Source: Cliona cf. orientalis (lineage: Eukaryota > Porifera > Demospongiae > Clionaida > Clionaidae). From it: a stretch of DNA of 64,000 nucleotides. The stretch is from assembly GCA_963930775.1 (NCBI GenBank), contig OZ005701.1, forward strand, positions 6,517,669-6,581,668, given 5' to 3'. The notes beneath the pieces were generated by a model. It had not been told where the DNA came from. It worked only from the letters and a program-made list of their open reading frames with translations, and did not search any database. The position numbers and the translations under genes are program-made. Numbering within the stretch: the stretch's first letter is position 1; each line of letters opens with the position of its first letter. Below, piece after piece: positions 26,724-37,873 of this stretch.

Positions 26724-29700
26724 TCAGTAGCGGTCCAGTGCACGCGGTTTTGATCCCTCTGATGTAAGGGAATCTTCACTGAGAATAGAATCCCGAAAAG
26801 TTACACATGTAGAATTGGTCTTTTGTTCATAGTGATTCTGATCCTCATTGAAGTCTTCATCGTCACCTTTCATCCTTCGATACTTCATTCTACAAATAAA
26901 GCTTCGAACATTTTTGGTCACATGATAAGCAATAAGACCGCAGAACTCCAGCAGAGCCACTGTAGTAGACACTCCCGTAATGTAGGCAATCTTTGTTGAT
27001 TCCACCTTCTTATCAGTCGTCGTGCTACTCACAAAGAGGACGCTGCCACTGAGAATGATAAGATTGATTAGAAATGTGACGTAGAATAGGAAACCATATT
27101 TACTTCTCAGGGGGCGCACTGCCGCCATGTAGCTCAACAGCAGTACAGCTGTAATCAGGAGGATGAAGATGGCCACATGATCGTGAACAGCAAGCAAGAT
27201 GTTGAGGAAGTAGAGGAAGACACGTGTGATTAAGAGCACTCCAAGCATATAGTGATGCTTGCTCCTGATGGGAGCAAAGTAGGAATCAAAGATGGGATGA
27301 AACCGTGAAAAGAACGACAAACGACGCAGCCACTGACCAAAGAGAAGTACGAGTGTGTAAACCAGACAAAGAACTGCCGCCATCAAACCGATAAAGAAGA
27401 CAACAGCATGCTCACTAGCAACATACTTCAGCCGACCATCTTCAGCCCACACTATAATGGTACGTACCCTTGTTTTGTTGTCATAGTAAAGAAGGCTTGC
27501 GTAGTTCAGGCTCTGATACATATTGCGTAGAAGCTTCGTATAGGAGAGTAGAATGAGGGAGGACAGTACAGAAACAGCTTTTGAGCCTAGAAGTCTTGTT
27601 AGCCTAGTGGAACGTCTTGCCCCCCAAATGATGAATGCAACTATGGAGCAAATATACAATGGAAAGATATACTGTAGGAGTGATTTCCAAAAAGCATTCA
27701 GACCCTTTACGAAGCACATTTCAATTCCGAAATCGAGGTTCAACCAGGCAATGAAAATTCTAAAGAACTGTAGCGAATGGGTATGCTCTTGAGGAAATAA
27801 CACAGCCTCGTATATCCATACAATGTTTGCATAGAAGAGGATACCATTGATCATGCCCTGAGTGACAGTGAAGTTCAAAATAGTCACAGCCAACACCAGA
27901 AGGAGGCCTGCTACTGCAAAAAATATCAAGAGTGCCAGACCGTTGTTGTTGGAGCATTTTATACAGCTTGAAGATCCTATAGCCAGGCTGTATCCTTTTT
28001 TACAACCGCCACACAGCCTATCCTGACGATTAAATGCGCACTGACTAGCAATCGATTTCTCATCTTGTATATTTATCCATAGATTTGAGTCACTGTTTAT
28101 GCAGAATGGGCAAAAGTTTTTGCTCAAAATCACCTCTGTCTTGTTATCAACTGATTGAGCACCAATCCAATAGTACTCGTGATCGGGAAGAAGCATGTAC
28201 CCACTAGAGTTACACTGGAGCCCGTGTTCCTCTAATGGCTTATAGCATTCACATTTACCAGCTTCAATGAGGCTGAACCCGGAAGGACAAGGTTTAAGAG
28301 TTACATTCACAAACAGTGGAGTAAAGATAAGAGTACCTTCAATGACCCCTTCATTGTTATACCTATCAATGGAGTTGTTTATGTCCTCCCTGTAGTTTTC
28401 ATTGGGATTCCAAACCAAGTTAGACTTGATAGCTCTCAACTGCATTAGTGCTGGTTTAGCGCCTGTAGTAGCTGAAAAAACGGTGTAATTCAGTTTCGTA
28501 CAGCTGTTGTTGCGTAGCAGCTGATCGTGACTAGGGGTGTCCAAGTATGCATCAGTCTTTTGTTGTTTTCTATTATCTGTCAGTAATCTGCTATGAACAA
28601 TCCCACTGGTAGGCCCAAAATCGGAGCCCACCAGTATAGCTGAAAGAGTGAATAATTCGCCTGGATAGCGTGAAATGCTCAGAAATATTTCGGTAGAACT
28701 TGAGCACAGTGGTACTCCGCTTTTATTACAGATGCACACTCTTGCTGGGCTACCGGATACTGCAGAGTCAATTGAATTGTTGAGTAGTGATGGCTTATCA
28801 AAACGAAACACGTCTTTTGAAACAATAATGTAGCTATGTACTTCATTACGATGGGATTCAGTATCGATCGCTGCTGTGCAGTTACCCTTTAGCGGGGCTC
28901 CAAAAATGTGTTTACCTCCCGAGCGTGCTGAATTGTTTGTAAAGGTTAAACTATAGCTGGCATTTTCATTGTAGTCTAGCAATTGATAGAAACAATTGCT
29001 GTCTGGAAAAACCTTGAAGATTTCAGTTGGGTTGTTCACATAAATTGCACCTCCCTTACTAATAGCATAATTGTTCGCGAAGGTTACGGTAGCGTCCCTC
29101 GATATGTTGAGCTGGGATGATGTGAGACCCAGTGCTCCACCTTTCTCACCCCTATTTCCAGAAAATGTCACATTTCCTTTCAATGTGAGTATACTTTTGA
29201 TGAGATTGAATGCTGTGTTGATGCCGTCAGTGATAAGAGTATCTTGAACAGTCAAATTTGATCCAACTATTAAGCTGTGACTATGATTGAAATGACAGTT
29301 TGATATGCTGAATGGAACAGGATCGTCAATACTGGAGGGGTAGACCTGAAAGCTCACATCTTTAAGCATCACGTTTTCCAAATGAAGCAATGATACTCTG
29401 TGAATCACCAACTTAATACCCTCTATGATAACTTGACTAGGGTCACTGCCATTACCTTGCACGGTCAAGTGATGTAGACCATTCACATTGGTTGTGTAGG
29501 TAGAAGAGTTGTTAAGTGTGTGATGTCCGCAAAGAAAGATAAGAGACAAATTTAAATTCCTTACATAATCATCAGAAAGTCCTGCTAGAAGGTTGGTATA
29601 GTAATCAAGTGTTTCACAATCATTGGTCACATTTCCAGGACAACGGCATGAAGGATCATCACTCAGTGGCTCAATTGACTCGACATAAAAGTCGATAGCA

Positions 29701-29768
29701 CCTGCACCCAGTGAGCCAGTTAGCACGAAGGATACGGAGAGAATGAGCAATAACTTTTCTTGAAGCAT
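26724..29768 (-). CDS. secreted-type beta-helix / polytopic membrane protein, copy 3
   Basis: The start is taken at 29768, where MLQEKLLLILSVSFVLTGSL forms a signal peptide; an in-frame ATG ten codons upstream (29798) gives a poorer N-terminus. About 1014 residues, intronless. It has the same order as copy 2: Cys-rich start, beta-helix repeats (FSGNRGEKGGAL, GGAIYVNNP), a Cys knot (CAFNRQDRLCGGCKKGYSLA), then about nine membrane segments and a basic, Ser/Thr-rich tail (FRDSILSEDSLTSEGS). Differences from copy 2 cluster in the Cys-rich segment before the knot (short indels at about 510-535), while the beta-helix core and membrane region are nearly identical. Intact. Function not known. Confidence 0.85.
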   Translation of the reverse strand: MLQEKLLLILSVSFVLTGSLGAGAIDFYVESIEPLSDDPSCRCPGNVTNDCETLDYYTNLLAGLSDDYVRNLNLSLIFLCGHHTLNNSSTYTTNVNGLHHLTVQGNGSDPSQVIIEGIKLVIHRVSLLHLENVMLKDVSFQVYPSSIDDPVPFSISNCHFNHSHSLIVGSNLTVQDTLITDGINTAFNLIKSILTLKGNVTFSGNRGEKGGALGLTSSQLNISRDATVTFANNYAISKGGAIYVNNPTEIFKVFPDSNCFYQLLDYNENASYSLTFTNNSARSGGKHIFGAPLKGNCTAAIDTESHRNEVHSYIIVSKDVFRFDKPSLLNNSIDSAVSGSPARVCICNKSGVPLCSSSTEIFLSISRYPGELFTLSAILVGSDFGPTSGIVHSRLLTDNRKQQKTDAYLDTPSHDQLLRNNSCTKLNYTVFSATTGAKPALMQLRAIKSNLVWNPNENYREDINNSIDRYNNEGVIEGTLIFTPLFVNVTLKPCPSGFSLIEAGKCECYKPLEEHGLQCNSSGYMLLPDHEYYWIGAQSVDNKTEVILSKNFCPFCINSDSNLWINIQDEKSIASQCAFNRQDRLCGGCKKGYSLAIGSSSCIKCSNNNGLALLIFFAVAGLLLVLAVTILNFTVTQGMINGILFYANIVWIYEAVLFPQEHTHSLQFFRIFIAWLNLDFGIEMCFVKGLNAFWKSLLQYIFPLYICSIVAFIIWGARRSTRLTRLLGSKAVSVLSSLILLSYTKLLRNMYQSLNYASLLYYDNKTRVRTIIVWAEDGRLKYVASEHAVVFFIGLMAAVLCLVYTLVLLFGQWLRRLSFFSRFHPIFDSYFAPIRSKHHYMLGVLLITRVFLYFLNILLAVHDHVAIFILLITAVLLLSYMAAVRPLRSKYGFLFYVTFLINLIILSGSVLFVSSTTTDKKVESTKIAYITGVSTTVALLEFCGLIAYHVTKNVRSFICRMKYRRMKGDDEDFNEDQNHYEQKTNSTCVTFRDSILSEDSLTSEGSKPRALDRY

Positions 29769-29970
29769 CTTGCTTTGTTTTAATCTATACAATACCACAA
29801 AAATTGAACCATAGTTAACATCATTGACTGCCTGGCTAATCTGCTCTTTGACTCTATAATAAATTCAGTGGATGAAAGTTTAATGTAAGAGCACAGAAGC
29901 CTATTACTCAAGGTACCTGGCCCACGATCCTGACTATCACGTGCATATAAGGCCAAGCAAAGTTAATTAA

Positions 29971-30493
29971 TAGTTTCTCAGGCCCGCCCGCATCAAATTT
30001 TGAGAAAGCAAGACTTTTTTATTTATTTTTCACGTGAGCAGTCACGTGCTAATTAATTTAATTAACAGACAAAAATTGGAACATACAGTAAAGAGTTCAT
30101 GAAACTAACTGTTTTCTGGCATCTCGAGACAGTTTGGTTCACATCTCACAACTGAAGTCCCCGTGAAAGTGGTATTTAGCCAGCAGCTAGCTAGCTATTT
30201 TCTTCAAAGATGATGACGTCATCTGGTGCAGGCTAAATCTTGTCATCTTACAAGGTTAGTACGACTGATAAAACTTTTCTCTACTAAATAGAAAGCTAAA
30301 CTTGATTGTTAGGCTGAATATTCTCTCTGGTTGGACTTCAATACTTGTATTTCAGCACTAGCTGGTGTATCAACCACGTGCAGCATTAGCGAAAATGGGC
30401 GTGGTCACTATCGCCACGCCCATTTTTCATTAAAAAATAAAATAAAAAGCCGCCTCCCGCATGGGTTTTGAAATTTGAAAGCCTGAGAAACTA
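29971..30493. mobile_element. MITE with TAGTTTCTCAGGC ends
   Basis: The left end TAGTTTCTCAGGC and the right end GCCTGAGAAACTA are exact inverted copies, and the pairing extends with gaps into TTTTTATTTATTTTT tracts. Flanks TTAATTAA and GTAATTAA could be an imperfect duplication. Inside is a 39-bp hairpin around AATGGGCGTGG...CCACGCCCATT (about 30394-30427). It is absent from unit 1, so it probably arrived after the duplication. Confidence 0.65.
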
Positions 30494-30714
30494 GTAATTA
30501 AGTTTGTTTGGCCTAATATACTGATTGCCCTATAATAATATATATTATATCAATGCATATCGCATGACCACGATTGCTGTTACAGACAGGATGTGGTTGT
30601 GAACTCATGCATGCAGTTTGTAGTACTGAGAAACCACATATCAGTGCCTTCACGCAGCTGCTCCACTAAGACCTGCACCATGCACACCACTAAAATTAGT
30701 ATACATGTAACTGC

Positions 30715-31088
30715 TATAGACGACTTAAGGCGTGAACGTTTATCTCATTAAAAGGTGTGAGTCGCACTATATCACACGTATGCATACGCCCACCGGTGGT
30801 CAAAAATACACTATGGATATGGGAAGAAATGCTCTAAAACACTTATAAAGTAGCAAGGACTCTTGCCATTCGTCTATCGCCACAATTATGGATACTTTAG
30901 TGGCCGATCTTACTGCACTCAGGCTCTAGGGTGCTGCTCGATTTTTATCGTGTCGTAGCAACTGAGAGTATTTCTATTCCCATATACGAGTAATACATTT
31001 GAGGCAGCAGCAAAGGTGTGAGTCACGCCTGGTCACACCTCCTGGTGGTCATCTAATCGGCTAAACGTTCACGCCTTAAGTCGTCTAT
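30715..31088. mobile_element. MITE with 27-bp inverted ends, TA flanks
   Basis: The left end TATAGACGACTTAAGGCGTG and the right end CACGCCTTAAGTCGTCTATA are exact inverted copies continuing to GAACGTTTA. Length 374 bp. TA at the borders suggests a TA-target element. Subterminal AGGTGTGA(G/C) motifs recur in both halves. Non-coding. Confidence 0.75.
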
Positions 31089-31588
31089 AATAATATTATT
31101 ATTATAGATTAGGAAGTCAAAAAGTTCCCATGGACAGTCCACAGACAAATCCCAAACAACCTCATAGCCACATTCCCATGTTAAGCTGGGCAGTGGGCAA
31201 CAAGTGTACCCATCTCATAAAAGGGCAGCTGCTATTATGATAGGGGGCTGAAAATTATTGGGGTGGCTGCTTTATATAATGTACAGGAGTAGAGACAGAA
31301 CTAATAAGGAGGTGGTTGCCTTAAACACAAACAGGTTTGATGGTAAATAATATTATAATATTATTATAATAATGACAGTTCCATTGTCCCCACCTCAACA
31401 GTGACATCAAATTCACCAGGAATCCATCCCATAATAATTTCGAGCCTAGAAAATCAACACTACGTACTAAAAGTTCAGAGCAGCAACTAAGAGCCTAAGA
31501 CTATTATAATTATAGCAAATTGACAAAAGTTCAAGTTAGTATATACTCAGTTCATACAAGTCATGGACCCAGCAAAAATCAGAGGGTC

Positions 31589-34500
31589 TTAAATTTCATC
31601 TTCTCCCTTCAAGATGGCCTCAAAGGAGAACGGCATGAACTTGAATCCATCGCCTTCGTAGAACTTGTTCTGGAACTCCACCCAGTGAAGACGGAGGGCA
31701 TGAAGGAAGGCAGACAGACCCTCCATCACAAGGAGAATGCCGATTGTCAGCACTGTGAGAGAGAAAGAGAGGCAGGAACAGATTTGCATATTAAAAATTA
31801 ATGAGTGAATGAATGTGTGTGTATGAGTTTTGAGACATGTTTCCTCGTCATCCACCCCCTCCCTCCCTCTCCATCCCTCCTTCCTCCCTTCTCTCCCTCT
31901 CCCTCCTTCCTCCCTCTCTCTCTCCCTCTCCCTCTCCCCTTCCCTCCTTCTCCCTCTCTCTCTCTCTCCCTCCCCCTCCCTCAACAATCAACATTATACC
32001 ACCATTGTACTTCACACAGTCATGCACCGACCCACTACTCGTTCATCCTGATAAACCCAACTGATAGCACAGTAGTAGTGCCAGCTAGCCCCCACCAGAT
32101 CACCACCACTGAGCCGCCACTGACCAAACAGGTCTGACCAGAAAAATGGGTAGTAAAGTGAGCCTAGACCACAGCTGCTGTTCGTAATTACATGTACGTA
32201 CAGTGGAACCCAATCACTTAAAAACAAAAAAAGCTTGTGCTTTGTGTGTAAAGTGGTCCCTTTTCTCAGATCTCATCACAAATTCATACATGTAGTATGA
32301 AACATAGATAGTACTCACCAGCCCAGAAGGCAAATAGGAAGAAGAGCAAGATGACACCAATGGCAGCACTGTCAGTCTGAACAGCTAGACCAATGGCCAT
32401 GTTGATCACCATCAGCCAAAGAACCTCAGAGAGTTCTAAATGTATGTTGAAGGGGGGAGGTGGGGAGAGAGAGAGGGAGAGGGAGAGAGAGAGAGAGAAA
32501 TGTACAATATGGCACAAGCAAAAATGCTTATTGTATTGGTATGCATGATCAAATCATAAATCATTCAGCATGTTACATGCACCATACATGTACATGTACC
32601 GTATACTTTCTAATATAGGCGCCCCCAAAAATTAATTACAGATCGCGCAGGCGCCTCCAATTAGAACCGAAAAATTCACGAGCAGGTCAAAGGGCGCCTA
32701 AGAGCCGCAATTAGAACGGTTCTGTAAGTTTTGCCAGAGCACAAGCGCTATCACTAATCGGTCCTATTTAGTGGCAGTCAATATGATAGTGGCGAGAACA
32801 ACAAAAATATGGTTCTAGTTTCAGTTCTTTTTGGAAATTTCACTCTGATCGCTGAATCATTCTCAAGTTGTCGGTACCGTAGCCATCAGAACGATTGTCT
32901 CTAACTCCAGAAAGACTCATCAAAGTAGTCGGTAAGTGCCCATATAAATGTAGGAGACAGCTTAGTTTGACATTTAAACTGCTAGCTCCGATAGATCAAT
33001 CGATGGTACGGCGGTACGGTATCGCGGTATTGCCATAATATGCATATTGCATGTGGCAATACGTTCCAATTAAATAGGTGCCGCCTAAAAATAATTGATC
33101 TCCGGAAAGGCGCTTTAAATTAGAACCAAAAAAATTGCGCAGGTCTCAAAGGGCGCCTAAATTAGGGTGGCGCCTATATTAGAACATATACGGTACATGT
33201 ATTCACATAACATACACTAACCAGCATGTGCCAGGCTGAGAGCCCACAGTCGTAGGTAGGATGCAGTGTTGGAGATGGTGCCCAAGCAGTACTCAATGGT
33301 GTGGATGGCCTGGTGGATGAAAACCTCAGAGAAATCAAACTCGCCATGCTCTCCCCCTCCCCCTCCACCTCCGTCAGCCTCCTCTTGCCCCACGTGCTTT
33401 GACTCCTTTGTATTGTGAAGGATCTCCTTGGTCTCGTCGGCACTATCGTCGCTGCCGGGGGAGGGTGGATCACCGTCCGGGGTCACGTTGTAGGAGCCAG
33501 ACCGCGTGTACCCACCCTGTACAGACAAGTGAGGGTGTGATAATGGCAAGTTGGTCACGCTTTTCGCGAAATGCGCATTAATTAGAATTTTACTGCCACT
33601 TTTCTGTAATCTTATTGGTCAATAGGAAGTAATTAGTTACTTGTACATGTAGGTCTTACTTAGTTACTTGTAAATTTTACTTAGTTACCTGTAGGTTTTA
33701 CTTAGTTACTTATAAATCTTACTTAGTTACACATGTACTTGTAAATTTTGGCCAATAGGATCCATATGCATGGTGTTACGAGAGCTCCAAGGCAAATAGC
33801 TGTACTACTATAGCAACAGTTGTAAAACTCGAGCTCACTGAGATGCTAAATACTGCAGATCCCTTGTCCTCGGTGTCTAACTATTATTTATCGTGCACCA
33901 TAATACCGTACCCTCGCGATAGAGGGCCCACTACGGAATGTCGGCCCACCCCCCACTTTGGGCTCAATTTCCTGCTAAGGTCTAATGTTTACTCGAATAT
34001 GCGCCCATGTGTAGCTGCCCTTGAAAACGCAGCTCAAATGGCTGGTTTATGAGGACTGAACTTCGAATAGTCTATGTAAGATCGATAAGTAACGTGCTAA
34101 CCAGCCGTAAAACTAAGCCTAGCAAGCTTTATGCCACGTTCCAGCACAAATAAACAATCGTACACGGCTAGCGATCGTAGCCACGCCCACTGAATACGGC
34201 TGCACTCAACGACACACGGTGAAGTATTGCGGCCGCCCTTACTCTGGATTGGCAATCGTGCTTGAATAAGGCTGAAATCAATAGTACATGTAGCTGCTGC
34301 TACTATTCAAATTATGTTACTAGCGTGGGTAACTTAACTGGGCGCTCTTTCGCGTATAAACACGATACTGATACCTCGAATATCGGCCCATCCCCCAATC
34401 TTGGCCCAATGTAAGGTGCACCGCTCATGGGCCCTCTTTCGCGAGGATAAGGTAATAATGTCGAGTTCGTCTCTGTGATTGAAGCATCGAAACTTGTCGC

Positions 34501-37500
34501 TATCAAGGTTAAGAGTCGATCTTAGACGCCATCTCCATGATTTCTGGGGCCAGCATCGATCGATGTGTACGCATTCTATTGACGACCTTTTACCACATGC
34601 ACCATTACACTGTGCAGCTACTGGGGAGATGGTCAAGGGTTCATAATAATATTATTACGTGATATATTATTTTTGCTGACTCAGCAGGTTGACCTGGGTT
34701 GCATGGGCATATATTGCAGCCCATGGCAAACGAGAATTTGTGACCAGCTTCCTCTGGTGTGACATTTATAGAGATGAGGTACACATTTTTTACCATCTCT
34801 CCAGACTTGGTATGATAATCAACAATCACTATGTACATGTGCACACACATAATCAACATACTCATGAGTGAATATTAAGGCCCCACCATCAACATTACAT
34901 GTAAATCTGTACCAACCTAAAGCTGCAAGCGTAAACAGGGCTGTATACACATACAATTATAGCACTCTCTTACCATCCTCTTCATCTCCCTCTTGTGCTT
35001 GTAGAGGAGGTAGAATGGTTTGATACAGAGCATCCAGGGAATGCAAACGATAGCAACAATCACAAGAATCACATGAAGGTAGCGCTGGAATGGAGAGAGT
35101 ATTGTATATGTACATAAAGTATGCAAGCTATTATATAGATACAGAGAGAGAGGGAGAGAGAGAGAGGGAGAGAGAGAGGGGGAGGGAAAGAGAGAGAGAG
35201 GGAGAAAGAGAGGGAGAGAGAGAGAGGGGGGGGGGGAGAGAGAGGGAGGGAAAGAGGGAGAGGGAGAGAGGGAGAGTACCTGCACAGCAGCTGTAGCTTG
35301 TGATGGCCCAAATACACTGTACTCGTTTTCAGTGCTGGTTGGGTCGTCTGGGTGTGGAACCTTCGGAGCACTGGCAATCTCCAGGAACATGTTGATCAGC
35401 GTGATGAGAAGACTGGGAGCCTGTTGACAGAAAATCAAGAGGTACAATTAATGATACATGTATATAGGACGTGCTATGATTAGTGGTGATTGCAGGAGCT
35501 ATTACTAATTGTACACACTTTTCACATTATAAATAACCCATTGCTGGCTTTCTGTCCCTCTACATTTCATCAGGGCGTGAACAATGAAATACTTTTGAAG
35601 GAAGTGCTTTCAGCAAAGCTAAGTATATGTATATTATACAAGTGCAACACACCAAGGGTTTTGCACAATCGTGCTTCAATGCTCAGAGAAGGGAAGTAGA
35701 GTAACAGAGCTAAGGTAGACTTACAGTGTTGGGGTCATCATAGCGGTAGCACCACTTGAAGAAGATGAGGAAGACCAGCCATCCAAACAAAGCCATCAGG
35801 AACAACACTTGAGGAATAAACTCAACAAAGATGTTGATGAAACGCTTGAAGTGGCTAAGGAATACAAGATTAATAGCACAATAAATCTGGAAATTTTTTA
35901 TTGTACAAATCTTTCGTACTTAATGTAGCCAGGAACAATTTTTCCTACAATCTTCAATACCAACACTTATCATACAATACATACAGGCATACTTTATTTC
36001 TAAATGATATTTTATGGGCAGGTATAATTATTACTCTCTCCCCTACTCATGCTAAACTGCAGGCCAAGCCAGTGCTTACATATGGTTAAAGATGGAGAGG
36101 ATGACACCAAAGAGCATTTGACCTATGCCAAGGATGACTGCCATCTTCATCTTGTAGGAGTTGGTAAAGACAAGCTTATTGTCAGCAACACTCCAGATCT
36201 GAAAGATAAAGGGGTGTAGAACAATTAAGTAAGGAGTATAGTATCCCGGGCAAGCACCCACTCCTGGGTAAGCGCCCATGTACCTCATTTCAAGGGGTTA
36301 ATGTAGCAGCTTCTATACAAACATAATATGGAAATTATGTCCCGGGTAAGCACTCATGCGGGCCAAAGTCACAATGTATGTTTAAGCACCCATGGGCGCT
36401 TATCTGGGACACTACGGTAATACTCACATAAACTATTACAGCACGAGAGGAGTGGTCGAGTGTCTGATAAAGCACAGGGAAAAGTGGAGTGCTTTATCAG
36501 ATACGAGACCACTCCTAGATCTTGTAATCGCATCTGCCCATGCAAGTCACAACTCTTACCGGGTCCAGTCCAAATGGATAAGGTTTGTAAAGTGCCATAG
36601 CTTCTCGGGGGAACACAGAGAGGTAGGCTTGAGGCCCACCAAGGATCACACAGTTGATACCTTCATCACAACATTGAACAATTTCACTATAGGAAAGCAA
36701 GCAAGGGGAGAGGGGAAAGGGGAGAGGAAAAAGGGGGGGGGGGGGGGAGGAAAAGGAGTTTATGATTGAAATTTTCACTATAAGTTGTCAAAAAAGCCCT
36801 AGCCCGATTTAAATTCAGCAAGCGATAGGCATGCATGCATCAAGTTTAAACTAGCGACTTTAAATTAGGTGACCATTGCAAAATTCACCAATTGCCAGAT
36901 TATATTATATTCGTTCACTCAGATTGCTGAGCGAGGTCAACGTCAATGAAGGCAGCTTTCACTAACTAATGTTCTTGTGTCTCCATACACAGCTACATTG
37001 CACAATACAAACTACAGTAATTTTAGTTGCTTTTTTCTTACGTGGCTGTCTGGTTGAGTCCACGCTCAGTGAAGGCAGGGTTCCAGGAGGAGCCAAAGAT
37101 GTTGAGGGACTTGGAGAAGACATCGTTGTAGATCAGACCAGTGTAGATGGAGAACAGACCCATCAGGAACACAATGTAGCGACCATCAAATATTGTTCCA
37201 AACATCTTGTTGGGGGAGAGAAAGAAGAATAGACTAGTCAACTAGCACACATGTGAATGTATATTAATATTTCAAACTCCACCTAGCCAACTATAATACT
37301 ATACACCCAAACTCCACATAGCCAACTATAATACTATACACCCAAACTCTGCCTACCTCTCCTCCCCTCTTGAAGTTGGCGAGCTTCTTCTCAAAGATGA
37401 TGAGGCAGAGAGCAAAGACAGCCATGATCAAGCCATGACCAGCATCACCAAACATCACAGCAAACAGGAACGGGAATGTGATGATAGTGTAAGGGGCTGC

Positions 37501-37833
37501 AGGGGGACAAACAGTATACTCAACACAACACCCAGATATCCACAGCCTTGGAGAAGAGGCCAGTAAGAGAACGCTAACGCCACTCCAAATCAATTTGTTT
37601 TTCATCCCCCTCAGCCCAAAAATTGATGCAGGCGGGATGCTGGAAATGGTCGTTTCAATCACAAGTTTGGTGGGAAATGGTCATCAAAACAATAAATTTG
37701 TAAGTCACGAAGTGGTATGCTGATGGAAATACATGTACATGTACATGCAGGCAGTAATTAAGGGGGAAACAACTAATTTATTCGAGTGGTCTAAGCTTCC
37801 TAGGTTAAAACAGTATTGGATAGCTGGTTTTTA

Positions 37834-37873
<40 letters not shown>

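Larger units (their letters stand above)
29799..31588. other. spacer with two MITEs
   Basis: It lies between membrane copy 3 and the V-ATPase stop. It contains inverted-repeat elements at 29971-30493 and 30715-31088 and, from about 31110, sequence duplicated in unit 1. No open frame of interest. The short spacer between the divergently placed gene start (29768) and the first MITE is the likely promoter. Confidence 0.6.
25890..33460. repeat. tandem segmental duplication, unit 2
   Basis: This is the direct repeat of 20155-25855, longer because it contains inserted MITEs (29971-30493, 30715-31088, 32599-33193) absent from unit 1. It covers membrane copy 3 and exons 20 to part of 18 of the functional V-ATPase gene, so the parental segment ended inside that exon. 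Confidence 0.78.

Noticed and set aside
31837..32064. Pro/Ser/Leu-rich frames around 31800-32140, 35069-35447 and 49543-49700
   Set aside because: They are CT/GA-rich intron microsatellites; real exon boundaries lie next to them.
36429..36527. tRNA or other structured RNA gene
   Set aside because: The sequence is one simple hairpin without cloverleaf elements or box A/B motifs.
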